A stretch of 13,562 nt of DNA from Gemmatimonadota bacterium (lineage in GTDB: Bacteria; Gemmatimonadota; Gemmatimonadetes; Gemmatimonadales; GWC2-71-9). This document shows positions 12,851-13,562 of this stretch, piece after piece; positions within the stretch are counted from its first letter, which is position 1; each line of letters opens with the position of its first letter. Made by a program: the position numbers and the translations under genes. The notes beneath the pieces are model-generated. The model saw only the letters and a list, made by a program, of their open reading frames with translations. It had not been told where the DNA came from and did no database searches. The stretch spans positions 1-13,562 of the forward strand of contig QHTY01000174.1 of assembly GCA_003220985.1 (NCBI GenBank). Reading direction: 5' to 3'.

Positions 12851-13562
12851 CCGCGCCTGGATGATTTCGTTCTGGAGGTCGGAGGCGAGACGCGAGACGT
12901 GGATCGCGACATCGTCGATCTCCGGGCCAGCTCGTTTAGACGGCCGCGCTCGGTGACGAGCTCGCCGATCAAGTCCATGAGGGTGTCGAGGCGCCGGAGA
13001 TCGACGCGGATGTGACGACCGCGTCCTTTCTCCCCCGCACCACCGGCCGCGCTTTCGGCCGGGCTGACCTGCCCTTCGTCCGTTCCCCCGCCCAGCGACA
13101 CGCCCTCGACGTCTCCCACCGATCGGACGGCGGTCTCGATGTCTGGGGCCGCCACGGCGGTGTCGAGCTCGACCACGAACCGACCATCGAAGTCATCCGA
13201 CTCGAAGGCGGCGGGCGGCGGCTGCACCCGGCGCACCGTGCCCAACGCCTGCAGCTTGCGAACGACGAGCATCGCCCGGCCCCCTTTGAGGGGAGCCTCC
13301 GGTCTGATCACGACGGCGATGAGGAGCCCGGATCCTAGAGACGGAGCGGGCGCAGTAGGTCCGCCTGGGGATTCAGGCGGTTCGGGGGATGCGACGAAGT
13401 GTCGCGCGAGCGCGCTGGGTTGCGGCGCGGGTTTCGCCTGGACGGCGGCTCGATCGATGTCGGCGAGTATGGCGAGATCGGCTTCGCGCTCGCGACCGGC
13501 GACGGCGAGCCCGACCACTTTCTCCAGCGCATCGGTGGCGCGAAACAGCAGCTGAATGATGT
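12847..13562 (-). CDS. cheA: CheA histidine kinase, N-terminal part (5' end outside window, ends at frameshift)
   Basis: The frame is open to the right edge, where IIQLLFRATDALEKVVG matches the region after or at the end of an HPt domain; the phosphorylatable His should lie outside the window. A linker rich in Pro and Ala leads to a P2-like response-regulator-docking domain, with LLIAVVIRPEAPLKGGRAML and a final VRSVGDVEGVSL. A Gly-rich linker is followed by the P3 dimerisation helix RRLDTLMDLIGELVTERGRLNELAR. Reading then leaves the CheA frame and stops at 12847 after 24 nonsense residues. A GTG at 13518 is not the true start, because homology continues upstream. CheA heads this operon as seen. 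Confidence 0.88.
   Translation of the reverse strand, partial: IIQLLFRATDALEKVVGLAVAGREREADLAILADIDRAAVQAKPAPQPSALARHFVASPEPPESPGGPTAPAPSLGSGLLIAVVIRPEAPLKGGRAMLVVRKLQALGTVRRVQPPPAAFESDDFDGRFVVELDTAVAAPDIETAVRSVGDVEGVSLGGGTDEGQVSPAESAAGGAGEKGRGRHIRVDLRRLDTLMDLIGELVTERGRLNELARRSTMSRSTSRVSPPTSRTKSSRRG
12918..12928 (-). other. Frameshift lesion in cheA P3 hairpin
   Basis: The frame reading LNELAR ends at 12922, and the frame starting EIDDVAIH begins at the same base. At least one base is missing, possibly 13 to 16, because the P3 hairpin is about five residues shorter than in Thermotoga maritima CheA as I recall it. Reading on both sides is high-quality CheA. Confidence 0.75.

Noticed and set aside
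11783..13015. Long plus-strand open frame opposite cheA
   Set aside because: His/Arg/Asp-rich shadow of the CheA kinase domain with no motif of its own.

Overview
The window carries one long, densely packed gene series, all on the minus strand and transcribed from the right edge to the left edge. In transcription order it holds cheA (5' end outside the window), cheC, a giant TPR protein, a DUF4388-TPR protein, a TPR-roadblock protein, a short roadblock protein, an mglB-like gene, an mglA-like GTPase gene, a protein with two tandem DnaA-type AAA+ modules, a second DUF4388-TPR protein, cheR, cheD and cheB (3' end outside the window). Almost every junction is a stop/start overlap (ATGA, GTGA, TTGA, TAATG) or a 3-base gap, so the set looks like one translationally coupled operon. 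The only real intercistronic space is 36 bases between cheA and cheC, and it contains a strong inverted repeat. There is no gene-free stretch over 300 bases, and I see no tRNA, rRNA, CRISPR array or insertion sequence.

The organism is a high-GC bacterium with many GTG and TTG starts. The CheA sequence, the DUF4388/TPR proteins and the Mgl genes remind me of Gemmatimonadota, but this is an impression from memory and not a placement; Myxococcota or another high-GC phylum is possible.

Functionally, two modules are interleaved. The outer genes are a chemosensory set: kinase CheA, phosphatase CheC, deamidase CheD, methyltransferase CheR and methylesterase CheB. No cheW, cheY or receptor gene is present in the window. 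The inner genes are a polarity or small-GTPase set: MglA with an MglB-type roadblock partner, two more roadblock domains, two paralogous DUF4388 proteins, a TPR scaffold and a double DnaA-like ATPase without a DNA-binding domain. My inference is that the CheA pathway and an MglA-type GTPase switch are wired together through the TPR/DUF4388 scaffolds, for example to control type IV pilus or surface motility, with the tandem ATPase as an unusual extra component.

Two genes are broken in this sequence. cheA is frameshifted near 12922 and the giant TPR gene near 10607. Both look like small deletions (the second is 7 bases by TPR register) in otherwise well-preserved genes, so they may be assembly errors or recent lesions.
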